Assembly: GCA_902524655.1 (NCBI GenBank)
Contig: CABZEG010000016.1
Location: 1-37,394, forward strand
Direction of reading: 5' to 3'
Length of the DNA stretch: 37,394 nt
Origin: an uncultured Alphaproteobacteria bacterium
GTDB lineage: Bacteria; Pseudomonadota; Alphaproteobacteria; Rhodobacterales; Rhodobacteraceae
This document shows positions 17,288 to 25,380 of this stretch, in pieces. Both the position numbers and the translations under genes were made by a program. The notes under the pieces are model-generated. The model had not been told where the DNA came from and did no database searches. It saw nothing but the letters and a program-made list of their open reading frames with translations. Positions within the stretch are counted from its first letter, which is position 1; each line of letters begins with the position of its first letter.

Positions 17288-18160
17288 TTAAAATATACAA
17301 TAAATTTTGCGAATAACCCCCTGTTTCCGCAAAGTTTTTCCATTTGATGAAAAATTTTTATTTGTAGTTATCAACCTAACACTATTGTTACTTTCAATCG
17401 AAGTTGTAAGCATATTTGTTTCTTCTAAAAGCTCGAATAATGACTTATTTTCTACTAATATAGCAAGGGCTCTTCTAGCATTTTCAGCGACTAGTATTCC
17501 GCTTAATCTATTGTTTTTAGAAAAAGCCGGCCCTCCACTGAGGCCACCAATTGAGTTAAGACTGAATGGTGATCTGTCTGTGATGCTATAAACAAGGCCT
17601 CTTTCAAAAACTCCATATGACTTGTTTTCTAATCCTACGTGTCCAAGATAATTTAATGCTAAATCACCAGGATTTCCTGCTGGGTATCCTGAAGAAAAAG
17701 CTTCTTCTTTATATCTAGTGATTTCAAAATAGGGGAGATCTATATCTTCTTTATTCTTGAAAATTGCCAAATCTGAATTGGGATGGATATATATATCTTT
17801 TATTATCATTTGTTTTTTTCCAAATGACATTATAACTTTTGGGCATTGATTTATAACATGCCTTGCGGTAACCCAAGTATCTTGACCAACATAAAATGCT
17901 GTTCCAGACCCACCTTGACGGCGAATTTTACTTTCTGATTGAATTGTAAATTTTGGAAGAGATCGAAGATTTTTTTTGTTACTTGTAGGTGTATTCATAT
18001 TGTTGGAATAGTCAATTGTCTTAATTGATGTAATATTTTTGTTTGAAAAGCTATCGGATTTAGGCCTTGATGAGCCGTCTTTTTCGAATGAGGATGCGAA
18101 CGACCATAGTATCGCTATAATTGCAATTAAAAAATAAAATCCATTACTAATGAATCTCAT
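17288..18160 (-). CDS. Membrane-anchored trypsin-like serine protease
   Basis: A 290-residue protein with an amino-terminal hydrophobic segment (residues 7-24), either a signal anchor or a signal peptide, then a low-complexity stretch rich in Ser, Asn and Lys and an S1 protease domain from about residue 80. The triad is visible: H101 in VTARHVINQ, D130 in PNSDLAIF and S208 in GGLSGGPAF. There is no PDZ domain, unlike DegP/DegS. It lies in the periplasm or on the outer face of the inner membrane. Its ATG follows the stop of the DUF350 gene by two bases, so the two are probably made together and may act together in the membrane. The target is unknown. Confidence 0.85.
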   Translation of the reverse strand: MRFISNGFYFLIAIIAILWSFASSFEKDGSSRPKSDSFSNKNITSIKTIDYSNNMNTPTSNKKNLRSLPKFTIQSESKIRRQGGSGTAFYVGQDTWVTARHVINQCPKVIMSFGKKQMIIKDIYIHPNSDLAIFKNKEDIDLPYFEITRYKEEAFSSGYPAGNPGDLALNYLGHVGLENKSYGVFERGLVYSITDRSPFSLNSIGGLSGGPAFSKNNRLSGILVAENARRALAILVENKSLFELLEETNMLTTSIESNNSVRLITTNKNFSSNGKTLRKQGVIRKIYCIF

Positions 18161-18162
18161 GT

Positions 18163-18585
18163 TTATCCAGAGATTGCCGCACTATTTAATAGCGCAACCG
18201 ATATTTTTATAGAAAATAAAAGAATAGACGAAGAAATCTCACCATTTTCAATTCTCTTTGGAAGATCATTTATTAAGACGTCAACGGCTTTGAAGCAAAA
18301 AAGCTGAATAATTATTGCTACAAACCCCCAAACGATGATCTCATAGATGGATCCACTAGCGGATAGAGAACTTGCAAGTGGTAAAGCTAAACCAATTAAA
18401 GCACCAGAAAAACTTACAGCGGCGGCAGTATTTTTCTGTCTTATTAAAGCTATTTCTTTCATTGGCGTAATGAATAGATAGATGATTACACCAATTAAAA
18501 GCACGATAACTGACGTTACAAAATGGCTAATAAGAAAGGGAAGCCCGTTTAATAACCCTCCAAAAATAAGACCGAAATCACCCAT
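18163..18585 (-). CDS. DUF350 family inner-membrane protein
   Basis: A 140-residue integral membrane protein with four hydrophobic segments. The conserved DUF350 (UPF0719/YjfL) block is clear: IRQKNTAAAVSFSGALIGLALPLAS (about residues 48-72, an Asn and several small residues in a membrane segment), followed by a third segment and the FKAVDVLINDLP tail. The function of the family is unknown; in enterobacteria YjfL sits with a PspA-like gene. Here it is two bases upstream of a membrane-anchored trypsin-like protease, a pairing that suggests a joint envelope role. No ribosome site stands out apart from a short AGGAAA before the ATG. Confidence 0.85.
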   Translation of the reverse strand: MGDFGLIFGGLLNGLPFLISHFVTSVIVLLIGVIIYLFITPMKEIALIRQKNTAAAVSFSGALIGLALPLASSLSASGSIYEIIVWGFVAIIIQLFCFKAVDVLINDLPKRIENGEISSSILLFSIKISVALLNSAAISG

Positions 18586-18635
18586 ATTTTTTCCTATGCA
18601 TTTAGTTTATTAATTATATTAAAAAACAACAATTT

Positions 18636-19139
18636 TTATACTAGATCAAGAGATGATATCAGTTTTTCTTGTTCTCTTGTCTCTATGGCGCCAGGACGAT
18701 ATTGCCGAATAAAGGAAATAGGCTCCTCTACTATACCAAGCTTTTTGCATAATAAAGCGGCAATAAGACCAGATCTTCCAAGTCCAGCATTACAATGTAT
18801 AAGAATGTTTTTATCTTTTTGAATTTCATCGCACAAATTATCAAGAAATCGATGTAAGTGTACTTTATTTTTTGGTACAGACTTATCTTTGATAGGAAAA
18901 TAGTAGTGACTAAAGTTATGCTTCTTTATAAGTTCGAAGAGGTTTGCAATCTGTAATGACGCTAACTCTTTTCTCTCTAAAAGTGATGCGACAATATCTA
19001 TTTTTCTTTTTTTAAGTTCTAATAAATCCATCTCTGCTTGAATAGCCTTATTCCCGATGTCTCTCTTGCCGGGATAATGAGATATCCATAGTTGACCTTT
19101 TGTTAAAGGGTTTAAGGGAATATTATCAGGGAAAATCAC
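18636..19139 (-). CDS. Dual-specificity/tyrosine phosphatase family protein
   Basis: A 167-residue phosphatase of the CDKN3/DSP type. The P-loop HCNAGLGRSG holds the nucleophile C116 and R122, and the general acid is probably D85 in FPIKDKSVP. The carboxy-terminal segment IRQYRPGAIETREQ is typical of these small enzymes. It could dephosphorylate a protein tyrosine or a small phosphorylated molecule in the cytoplasm; no kinase is adjacent. The start is GTG without a clear ribosome site, 20 bases after the end of the aldehyde dehydrogenase gene on the same strand, so it may be read through from it. Confidence 0.85.
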   Translation of the reverse strand: MIFPDNIPLNPLTKGQLWISHYPGKRDIGNKAIQAEMDLLELKKRKIDIVASLLERKELASLQIANLFELIKKHNFSHYYFPIKDKSVPKNKVHLHRFLDNLCDEIQKDKNILIHCNAGLGRSGLIAALLCKKLGIVEEPISFIRQYRPGAIETREQEKLISSLDLV

Positions 19140-19159
19140 TTTATATTTTAAAGCAGTGT

Positions 19160-20608
19160 TTAATTAGCTCCTAATTTTATCGCAATATTTTTTGTTTGGA
19201 CATAATTTAAGAGCGCTTCTCGTCCTTTTTCTCTTCCATATCCAGACTTTCCATATCCCCCAAACGGTGTTTCAACACCACCAGCAAACCACTCATTTAT
19301 AAAGAATTGGCCTGCTCTGACTTTTTGTGCACAATGCATAGCTCTGTCAAGGTCTTTAGTAAATACACCGCCTACGAGACCGTATTCGGTTCCGTTCGAG
19401 ATACTTATGGCTTCGTCATCATCTTTAAATTTAAGTATTGATAGCACTGGTCCAAATATTTCGGTTTGAGCTATTTCCATATTCTGATCAACATCGGCAA
19501 AAACTGTAGGTTCTAAGAAAAATCCCTTATTATTTAGTTTTCTTGCACCTGTTACAGCCTTTGCTCCTTGCTTTTGGGCTTCATCACAGATTGAAACCGC
19601 TCTATCTCGTTGTTTTAAGGAGATCATAGCGCCCATGTTATTTGCAAACTCGTCTCTTTCAATACCTATTCCTACAGACATATTCTTTGCAACATCTTCT
19701 GCCAAACCAACAACCTCGTCATAAACTTTCTCATGAACTACTAATCGTGACATTGCTGAGCAAACTTGTCCTGCATTGAAGAAAATGCCTTTTCTGATGT
19801 TTTCTCTCAAGTTAGTCATTGAAGCGTCTTGATAAACAATCCCCGCTGATTTTCCACCGAGTTCTAATACAGTGGGTACTATATTTTTTGCAGCCGCCGT
19901 TGCAATAGCAGATCCCGTTTTAACTGAGCCTGTAAAAGCTATTTGGTTGATATTTTTATGAGAGCATAAATATTCACCAGCCGTTCCGCCTATTCCGCAA
20001 ATAATATTTACAGTTCCAGCTGGAAAATCTGCCGCTTCTGCAGCTTTGGCAAAGAAATATTGGGTTATCGGTGTAAGTTCTGGAGATTTAATTACACACG
20101 CATTCCCCGTCGTTAAACCAGTAGACAAAGATCTCGCTGTCATCTCCATCGGGAAATTCCAAGGAATGACTTGAGCAGACACACCGTAAGGTTCATAGGA
20201 AGTGAAATCATAGTATGCTGATCCAAGAGGTATTGAACGACCTTCTAGCGTTTCGGCCTGGTTCCCATAATATTCAAAGTATCTAGCAGCATTTGTTACT
20301 TCAAATTTGGCTTCAAAAAGCGTTTTACCGGCTTCCATAGACAATAATGGAGCAATTTCTTCTAAATTTTCTATTAAATACGCACCGATTTTTTTTACCA
20401 TTCTTGCACGTTCTACTGGGCGCATATTTGTAAGAAAACCGCTTTCATGAACCTTCTTCGCAGCAGAAACAGCCTTATCAACGTCATCATTATCCGCAAT
20501 GGCTTGGTCAGCTAATTTCTCCCCTGTACCTGGGTTATCTACTTGAATTACACCCGCACCACCATCAACAAATTTTCCATCTATATAATTCTGCCAGTAA
20601 TCCTTCAT
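19160..20608 (-). CDS. NAD(P)-dependent aldehyde dehydrogenase
   Basis: A 482-residue member of the ALDH superfamily of usual length. Catalytic residues are visible: N151 in VIPWNFP, E249 in TVLELGGKS and the nucleophile C283 in FNAGQVCSAM. The remainder (FGPVLSI, GYGKSGYGREKG) is standard. It resembles the betaine-aldehyde/gamma-aminobutyraldehyde type, but substrate specificity cannot be assigned from the sequence. GAGAGGT stands before the ATG. It heads a minus-strand set with the phosphatase and is divergent from the glutathione transferase gene. Confidence 0.92.
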   Translation of the reverse strand: MKDYWQNYIDGKFVDGGAGVIQVDNPGTGEKLADQAIADNDDVDKAVSAAKKVHESGFLTNMRPVERARMVKKIGAYLIENLEEIAPLLSMEAGKTLFEAKFEVTNAARYFEYYGNQAETLEGRSIPLGSAYYDFTSYEPYGVSAQVIPWNFPMEMTARSLSTGLTTGNACVIKSPELTPITQYFFAKAAEAADFPAGTVNIICGIGGTAGEYLCSHKNINQIAFTGSVKTGSAIATAAAKNIVPTVLELGGKSAGIVYQDASMTNLRENIRKGIFFNAGQVCSAMSRLVVHEKVYDEVVGLAEDVAKNMSVGIGIERDEFANNMGAMISLKQRDRAVSICDEAQKQGAKAVTGARKLNNKGFFLEPTVFADVDQNMEIAQTEIFGPVLSILKFKDDDEAISISNGTEYGLVGGVFTKDLDRAMHCAQKVRAGQFFINEWFAGGVETPFGGYGKSGYGREKGREALLNYVQTKNIAIKLGAN

Positions 20609-20701
20609 TGCAAGACCTCTCGTTAACTATTCAAGACAAATTTAAATTTTAATTATATAATACAACAATAAATTTCAAATTATCAATTTTATAGGAAAAA
20701 G
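20609..20701. promoter_or_regulatory. Divergent promoter region with a TATAAT box
   Basis: This 93-base AT-rich region lies between the aldehyde dehydrogenase (minus) and glutathione transferase (plus) starts. A TATAAT occurs at 20656-20661 on the plus strand within TTATATAATA, which is nearly symmetric and could serve either strand. No convincing -35 box is seen at the right distance. Confidence 0.3.
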
Positions 20702-21337
20702 ATGATATTTTATGATTGTAATACTGCGCCAAGCCCTCGCAGGGTTCGTATGTTTATCCAAGAAAAAAAAATCAACATCGAGACTAAGAACGTTGATTTA
20801 AGAAATTCAGAACAAATGGAGGATTGGTTTTCAAAAATAAATCCACGAAATACAGTTCCTGTCTTAGTTTCTAAAGAAAACAACATCTTTTATCACAGTC
20901 TTTCTATATGTGTTTATCTTGAGCAAGAGTTTCCTGAAATAAATCTACTTGGAAGCACAAACGAAGAAAAAGGACAAATAATAAACTTAATTAATGACGT
21001 TGAAAGTAATTTATTTATAGCAATTGCAGATTGTTTAAGAAATACGTCTAAAGCTATGAAAAATAGAGCTATTACCGGTCCAAAAAATTATGAACAAATT
21101 CCAGAATTAGCAATTAGGGGAAGAGAAAGGGTTAAATCATACTTTGAAATATTAAACCACCAATTAAGTGGTAAATCCTTTTTGTGCTCAGATAGGTTTA
21201 CGGCAGCCGATATATGGGCGTTTGTTGCTGTTGATTTTACGAGAGCCATCAAAGAGCCAATACCTGATTTCATGACCGGTTTGAGGGATTGGTATGAAAG
21301 AGTTTCTAAGAGGGATAGTGCACAATTAAAACTATAA
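20702..21337 (+). CDS. Glutathione S-transferase family protein
   Basis: A 211-residue cytoplasmic protein with an amino-terminal thioredoxin-like domain (about residues 1-78; FYDCNTAPSPRRVRMFI at the start, NPRNTVPVLVS with the cis-proline, and the HSLSICVYLE helix) and an all-helical carboxy-terminal domain (RFTAADIWAFVAVDF). The layout is that of a canonical bacterial GST. The substrate is unknown. AGGAAAAAG precedes the ATG. It stands ten bases upstream of the RNase D gene in the same direction, so the two may be cotranscribed. Confidence 0.9.
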   Translation: MIFYDCNTAPSPRRVRMFIQEKKINIETKNVDLRNSEQMEDWFSKINPRNTVPVLVSKENNIFYHSLSICVYLEQEFPEINLLGSTNEEKGQIINLINDVESNLFIAIADCLRNTSKAMKNRAITGPKNYEQIPELAIRGRERVKSYFEILNHQLSGKSFLCSDRFTAADIWAFVAVDFTRAIKEPIPDFMTGLRDWYERVSKRDSAQLKL

Positions 21338-21347
21338 AGGGAATTAC

Positions 21348-22505
21348 GTGTCAATAATTGATACTACTCAGGATCTTGAGGCTTTTTGTTTGGCGGCCGC
21401 AAATTATCCCTATGTAACCATTGATACGGAGTTTATGCGTGATAAGACTTATTACGCTAAACTATGTTTAATTCAAATTGCTTATCCTAAAAAAGGTAAA
21501 GACAGTTTTGCGTTAATAGATCCACTATCAGAAAAACTATCCCTAAAACCATTTTTTGACCTTTTAGCAAATGAAGGTATTTTAAAAGTTCTGCATTCAG
21601 GAAGGCAGGATCTAGAAATCTTTTTCAATAAAACAGGCGTACTTCCAAAACCTATATTCGATACTCAAATCGCTGCTATGGTTTGCGGCTTTGGTGATCA
21701 AGTTGCTTATGAGACTTTAGTAAATCAAATTGCAGAGAAAAAAATAGATAAATCTAGCAGGTTTACAGATTGGTCAAAGAGACCACTTTCAGATAAGCAG
21801 ATCAATTATGCCTTAACTGATGTAACTTATTTAAGAACTATTTATGAAAAGCTTAAAGATGAAATAAATAACTCTAATAGACTTTCTTGGGTAAAAGAAG
21901 AATTTGATATTCTTAAAAACCCTAAAACGTATTCCACTGATCCAGACGAGTCTTGGAAAAAGATAAGGCTTCGAAGGAAAGATCAAGATTTTGTTAAAAT
22001 TATAAAGAGTATTTCTTCGTTTAGGGAAAATGAAGCTCAGAAAAGGGATTTACCAAGAGGACATATTTTAAAAGATGAAGAAATAATTCAAATAGCTTCT
22101 CAGAGGCCAAAAAAACTTCAAGATCTTTATAGCTCTAGATTACCATCTAAGGCACTAAAAACTGGATGGATTGCAAAAGGTATAATAGAGTGTATAGAAA
22201 GCTCTAAATCTTTACCCGACGAGCCTATAGAGGACTATCAATATATTCCCTTATCTTCGAGCCAGTTAGCCCTCGTTGAGCTTTTGAAAGTTCTTCTTAA
22301 ATTTAATGCCTCTTGTCATAATGTGGCAACAAAATTAATTGCTAGTTCGAAGGATATTGAAATGATTGCACGACATAAAAATCCAAATGTGAGAGCTTTA
22401 GAGGGATGGAGGTTCAAAATTTTTGGTGAAGATGCATTGAAACTAAAAAATGGTGAAATATCTCTTACATTCAATGATAATGGGCTACATCTTATAACAG
22501 TATAA
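21348..22505 (+). CDS. rnd: Ribonuclease D
   Basis: A 385-residue 3'-5' exoribonuclease that trims tRNA precursors. The DEDD exonuclease domain is at the amino terminus: IDTEFMRD (first Asp and Glu), SGRQDLEIFF (second Asp) and YALTDVTYL (Tyr and third Asp). A HRDC domain follows (about residues 205-290; FRENEAQKRDLPRGHILKDE). The start is GTG, ten bases after the GST stop, with AAAGGGAAT as a plausible ribosome site. Length and domain order agree with alphaproteobacterial RNase D. Confidence 0.93.
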   Translation: MSIIDTTQDLEAFCLAAANYPYVTIDTEFMRDKTYYAKLCLIQIAYPKKGKDSFALIDPLSEKLSLKPFFDLLANEGILKVLHSGRQDLEIFFNKTGVLPKPIFDTQIAAMVCGFGDQVAYETLVNQIAEKKIDKSSRFTDWSKRPLSDKQINYALTDVTYLRTIYEKLKDEINNSNRLSWVKEEFDILKNPKTYSTDPDESWKKIRLRRKDQDFVKIIKSISSFRENEAQKRDLPRGHILKDEEIIQIASQRPKKLQDLYSSRLPSKALKTGWIAKGIIECIESSKSLPDEPIEDYQYIPLSSSQLALVELLKVLLKFNASCHNVATKLIASSKDIEMIARHKNPNVRALEGWRFKIFGEDALKLKNGEISLTFNDNGLHLITV

Positions 22506-22525
22506 AGCAATTGAGGAATATACAC

Positions 22526-22939
22526 ATGCATTTCGATCAAATTAAGGAAGACCTCGATTTATTTAGTGAGTGGGAAGATAGATACGGATATATAATCGAT
22601 TTAGGAAAGCAGGTCTCCCTCCCAGATGAAATGAAAACAGACAAAAATAAGGTAAATGGTTGCGCAAGTCAGGTTTGGCTAGACATGAATTGGAACATAT
22701 CTAACAGTTCTAAAGTATTTAATATAGAAGGAGACTCTGATGCTCTAATAGTTAAGGGCTTAATAGCAATTCTTTTAAGCCTATATAAAGGCAAAACACT
22801 TGTCGAAGCACAAGCCGTTGATCCAAGGGCAGAGTTTGAGAAATTAGGCTTAAATGCTCACCTTTCTTCACAAAGATCAAATGGGTTAAAATCTATGATT
22901 GACCAAATTAAAATTTTCGTGAACACTGAAGAAAATTGA
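22526..22939 (+). CDS. sufE: Cysteine desulfuration protein SufE
   Basis: A 137-residue SufE. The active-site cysteine is C46 in VNGCASQVW; the leading FSEWEDRYGYIIDLGKQ and the DPRAEFEKLGL tail are typical. It accepts sulfur from the cysteine desulfurase SufS for iron-sulfur cluster assembly. GAGGAA stands nine bases before the ATG at 22526, favouring it over the TTG at 22511. It follows RNase D and precedes the corrinoid protein on the plus strand. The other suf genes are not in the window. Confidence 0.92.
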   Translation: MHFDQIKEDLDLFSEWEDRYGYIIDLGKQVSLPDEMKTDKNKVNGCASQVWLDMNWNISNSSKVFNIEGDSDALIVKGLIAILLSLYKGKTLVEAQAVDPRAEFEKLGLNAHLSSQRSNGLKSMIDQIKIFVNTEEN

Positions 22940-22960
22940 GTCTCTTTGTGGAGGTTTGGT

Positions 22961-23671
22961 ATGTCTGACGAAGAAGAAATTGACGAAGAAATTATTCTTA
23001 GTGAGCTTAATGACGATGAGCTCGTTCTCCAAATGCACGATGATTTATATGACGGTCTTAATGATGAGATCGTTGAAGGCGTAAATATCCTTTTGGAGAG
23101 AAAATGGCAACCTTATGATGTTTTAACAAAAGCATTAGTAGAGGGCATGCGGATAGTAGGAGAGGACTTTCGTGATGGTATATTGTTTGTACCGGAAGTT
23201 TTATTAGCAGCTAATGCCATGAAGGCAGGAATGGCAATTCTTAAGCCACTGTTAGCAGAAACAGGTGCGCCGCGCTTAGGAAAGCTTGTGATTGGCACAG
23301 TGAAGGGTGATATACACGATATTGGAAAAAACCTTGTTATCATGATGATGGAAGGTGCAGGCTTTGAGGTTAGAGACTTAGGAATAAATAATCCTGTTGA
23401 AAACTACTTAACAGCGCTAGAGGAAGAGGATCCAGACTTTTTGGGTATGTCTGCGTTATTGACAACAACTATGCCCTATATGAAGGTGGTAATTGATACC
23501 TTAGTTGAAAAAGGATTAAGAGATAAGTACATGGTTTTAGTTGGTGGAGCACCTTTGAACGAAGAATTTAGCAAATCAATTGGCGCTGACGCATATTGTA
23601 GAGATGCTGCTGTTGCCGTTGAAACAGCTAAAGACATGATGAAAAGAAAGCATAATCAATTAAAAGCTTAG
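22961..23671 (+). CDS. Corrinoid (B12)-binding protein of the methyltransferase type
   Basis: A 236-residue protein with an acidic amino terminus (SDEEEIDEEIILSELNDDE), a helical B12-binding cap domain (about residues 25-100) and a cobalamin-binding Rossmann-like domain. The cobalt-ligating motif is complete: D117-x-H119-x-x-G122 in VKGDIHDIGKN, with GMSALLTTTM and VLVGGAPLN following. This is the MtbC/MetH-fragment family that carries the methyl group on the corrinoid. In some alphaproteobacteria such a protein has been reported as the B12 subunit of a split methionine synthase; methylated-amine use is another option. No methyltransferase or reactivation partner is in the window. A GGAGG stands seven bases before ATG 22961, favouring it over TTG 22946. 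Confidence 0.88.
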   Translation: MSDEEEIDEEIILSELNDDELVLQMHDDLYDGLNDEIVEGVNILLERKWQPYDVLTKALVEGMRIVGEDFRDGILFVPEVLLAANAMKAGMAILKPLLAETGAPRLGKLVIGTVKGDIHDIGKNLVIMMMEGAGFEVRDLGINNPVENYLTALEEEDPDFLGMSALLTTTMPYMKVVIDTLVEKGLRDKYMVLVGGAPLNEEFSKSIGADAYCRDAAVAVETAKDMMKRKHNQLKA

Positions 23672-23705
23672 TCCATTTAATTTAAAGAAAGAGTAATTAT
23701 TTCAG

Positions 23706-24365
23706 TTAGAAATTTGATAAAACTGACTCAAACATCCTTAATCCGGATACGCTACCTAACTCCTTATCAACTGCTCTTTCTGGATGTGGCATCATTCCGA
23801 TAACGCGCTTGTTTTTTGAGCAAACTCCTGCGATATCTTTGATTGAACCATTTGGATTGTCTCTATACTTTAAAACAATTCCTTCATTTTGTTCTAATTC
23901 CTCAATTTCTGGGCCATTTAAAAAATACTGACCGTCATGATGCGCTATAGGAATTGAAATAGTTTTATTGTGCTCAAAATTAGAGGTAAAAAATGTTTTA
24001 TTGTTTGCCACAATCAAATCTTGGTCCTTACAAATAAATTTTTGATTAGTATTTGGTATTAGTGCTCCCGGTAATATCTTTGTCTCTGTTAAAATTTGAA
24101 ACCCATTACAAATTCCGATAATAAATCCCCCAATCTCATAAAAGTTTTTAACAGCTTTCATAATAGGAGATTTTGCCGCTATCGCTCCGCATCTGAGATA
24201 GTCACCATAGGAGAATCCTCCCGGAAGTACAACGAGGTCAACTTTTGGAAGGGTTGTCTCTTTATGCCAGATCATTTTGACATCAAATTCAGGGAATATT
24301 TCAAAAGCTCTTTGACAATCTTTGTCACAATTAGAACCAGGAAAAACTATGACTCCACACTTTAT
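23706..24365 (-). CDS. purQ: FGAM synthase glutaminase subunit PurQ, apparent ATA start
   Basis: A class I glutamine amidotransferase subunit that feeds ammonia to PurL in purine synthesis. The catalytic Cys is in GICNGFQ (C86), and the His/Glu pair is in MMPHPERAV. The first ATG (24275) would remove the conserved amino terminus: the frame continues upstream and encodes KCGVIVFPGSNCDKDCQRAF, which belongs to the family. No ATG, GTG or TTG lies between the purS stop and this segment. The codon in the place of the usual Met is ATA at 24365-24363, overlapping the purS stop (TAATA), with GAGG ten bases upstream. With that start the protein has 219 residues, the usual length. A true ATA start or a sequence error in an ATG are the two explanations. 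Confidence 0.9.
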   Translation of the reverse strand: MKCGVIVFPGSNCDKDCQRAFEIFPEFDVKMIWHKETTLPKVDLVVLPGGFSYGDYLRCGAIAAKSPIMKAVKNFYEIGGFIIGICNGFQILTETKILPGALIPNTNQKFICKDQDLIVANNKTFFTSNFEHNKTISIPIAHHDGQYFLNGPEIEELEQNEGIVLKYRDNPNGSIKDIAGVCSKNKRVIGMMPHPERAVDKELGSVSGLRMFESVLSNF

Positions 24366-24631
24366 TATTCTGAAACCTCATAATATGTAAATTCTTCAAT
24401 TACGGAATTAGTAAGCAAATCTGCACAGATTCTTTCTACTTCCTTAATAGCTTGCTCCCTATTTTTTGATGATGCCGTTAATTCAAAGAGCTTTCCTTGT
24501 TTTACATCCAAAATATTTCCTAGATTATTTATATTGATAGATTGCTTGATAGCCTCTCCTTGTGGGTCAAGAACACCTTTTTTAAGTATAACTTCAACTT
24601 TAAATTTGAAAACTTTTTCATTAAGGGTCAT
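24365..24631 (-). CDS. purS: FGAM synthase small subunit PurS
   Basis: An 88-residue PurS, the dimeric bridge between PurL and PurQ in bacteria with a multi-subunit formylglycinamidine synthase. LKKGVLDPQGEAIKQSI near the start and FELTASSKNREQAIKEVERICADLLTN toward the end (conserved residues only; the helix carries the Glu and Cys) are clear family features. Its ATG overlaps the purC stop by four bases (ATGA), and its TAA shares one base with the proposed purQ start. Position and length are standard. Confidence 0.93.
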   Translation of the reverse strand: MTLNEKVFKFKVEVILKKGVLDPQGEAIKQSININNLGNILDVKQGKLFELTASSKNREQAIKEVERICADLLTNSVIEEFTYYEVSE

Positions 24632-25380
24632 CGTACGGCACTTCTCACATTTTTTGGTAATAAATCAAATCTATCCGCTACTTCAGTGTATGCAATTGAA
24701 ATACTACCTTCATTCAATCTAAAAACATCTTTATCGAGGCGTTTTTTTGTTTTTGAGTCCCATAGACGACAGGTATCAGGACTTATTTCATCAGCAATAA
24801 TAAGTTTTTCGCCCTCTGATCTGAAGCTTCTGCCGATTTCAATCTTGAAGTCTACAAGTGTCAGATTAACTGCAGAAAGCAGGCCACATAGAAAATCATT
24901 TGTTCTTAAGGCTATCTCAAATATCTCTCCTAGTTCTGTTTCTGTAGCCCACTCAAAAGTACTTATTTGACTTTCAGTAACCAATGGATCGTTTAGACTG
25001 TCGTCCTTGTAGTAAAACTCCACTAATGGTCTAGGTAAGCGTTTACCTTCCTCTATGCCCAATCTTTTTGATAAGGAGCCAGCTGCGATATTTCTGACCA
25101 CTACTTCTAAAGGTATGATGTCACACTTTTCTACCAATTGCTCGCGCATATTTAATCTACTAATAAAGTGGGTTGGAACATTAACAGAATTAAGTTTTTG
25201 CATAAAAAATTCTGACAAAAAATTATTTAGAACTCCCTTACCTTCTATTACCTCCTTTTTTTTTGCATTAAAGGCGGTTGCTTCATCCTTGAAATGCTGG
25301 ATTAAGCTATAGGAGTCTCCCGTAGAGTACAAAATCTTCGCCTTGCCTTCATAAAGTTTTTTCTTTTTTTTTATAGTCAT
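24628..25380 (-). CDS. purC: SAICAR synthetase
   Basis: A 250-residue phosphoribosylaminoimidazole-succinocarboxamide synthase. It joins aspartate to CAIR using ATP. Family blocks are present: KLYEGKAKILYST at the start, VVRNIAAGSLSKRLGI, DFKIEIGRSFRSEG and ADEISPDTCRLWD. Its start shares one base with the purB stop (TAATG), and its end overlaps purS by four bases, so purB, purC, purS and purQ form one translationally coupled unit. Confidence 0.96.
   Translation of the reverse strand: MTIKKKKKLYEGKAKILYSTGDSYSLIQHFKDEATAFNAKKKEVIEGKGVLNNFLSEFFMQKLNSVNVPTHFISRLNMREQLVEKCDIIPLEVVVRNIAAGSLSKRLGIEEGKRLPRPLVEFYYKDDSLNDPLVTESQISTFEWATETELGEIFEIALRTNDFLCGLLSAVNLTLVDFKIEIGRSFRSEGEKLIIADEISPDTCRLWDSKTKKRLDKDVFRLNEGSISIAYTEVADRFDLLPKNVRSAVR

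Noticed and set aside
23706-24275. purQ starting at the first ATG (24275)
   Set aside because: It would delete the conserved FPGSNCD segment that is encoded in frame just upstream.
24542-24970. Plus-strand open frame of 142 codons across purS and purC
   Set aside because: It runs antisense to two essential purine genes and shows no recognisable domain.
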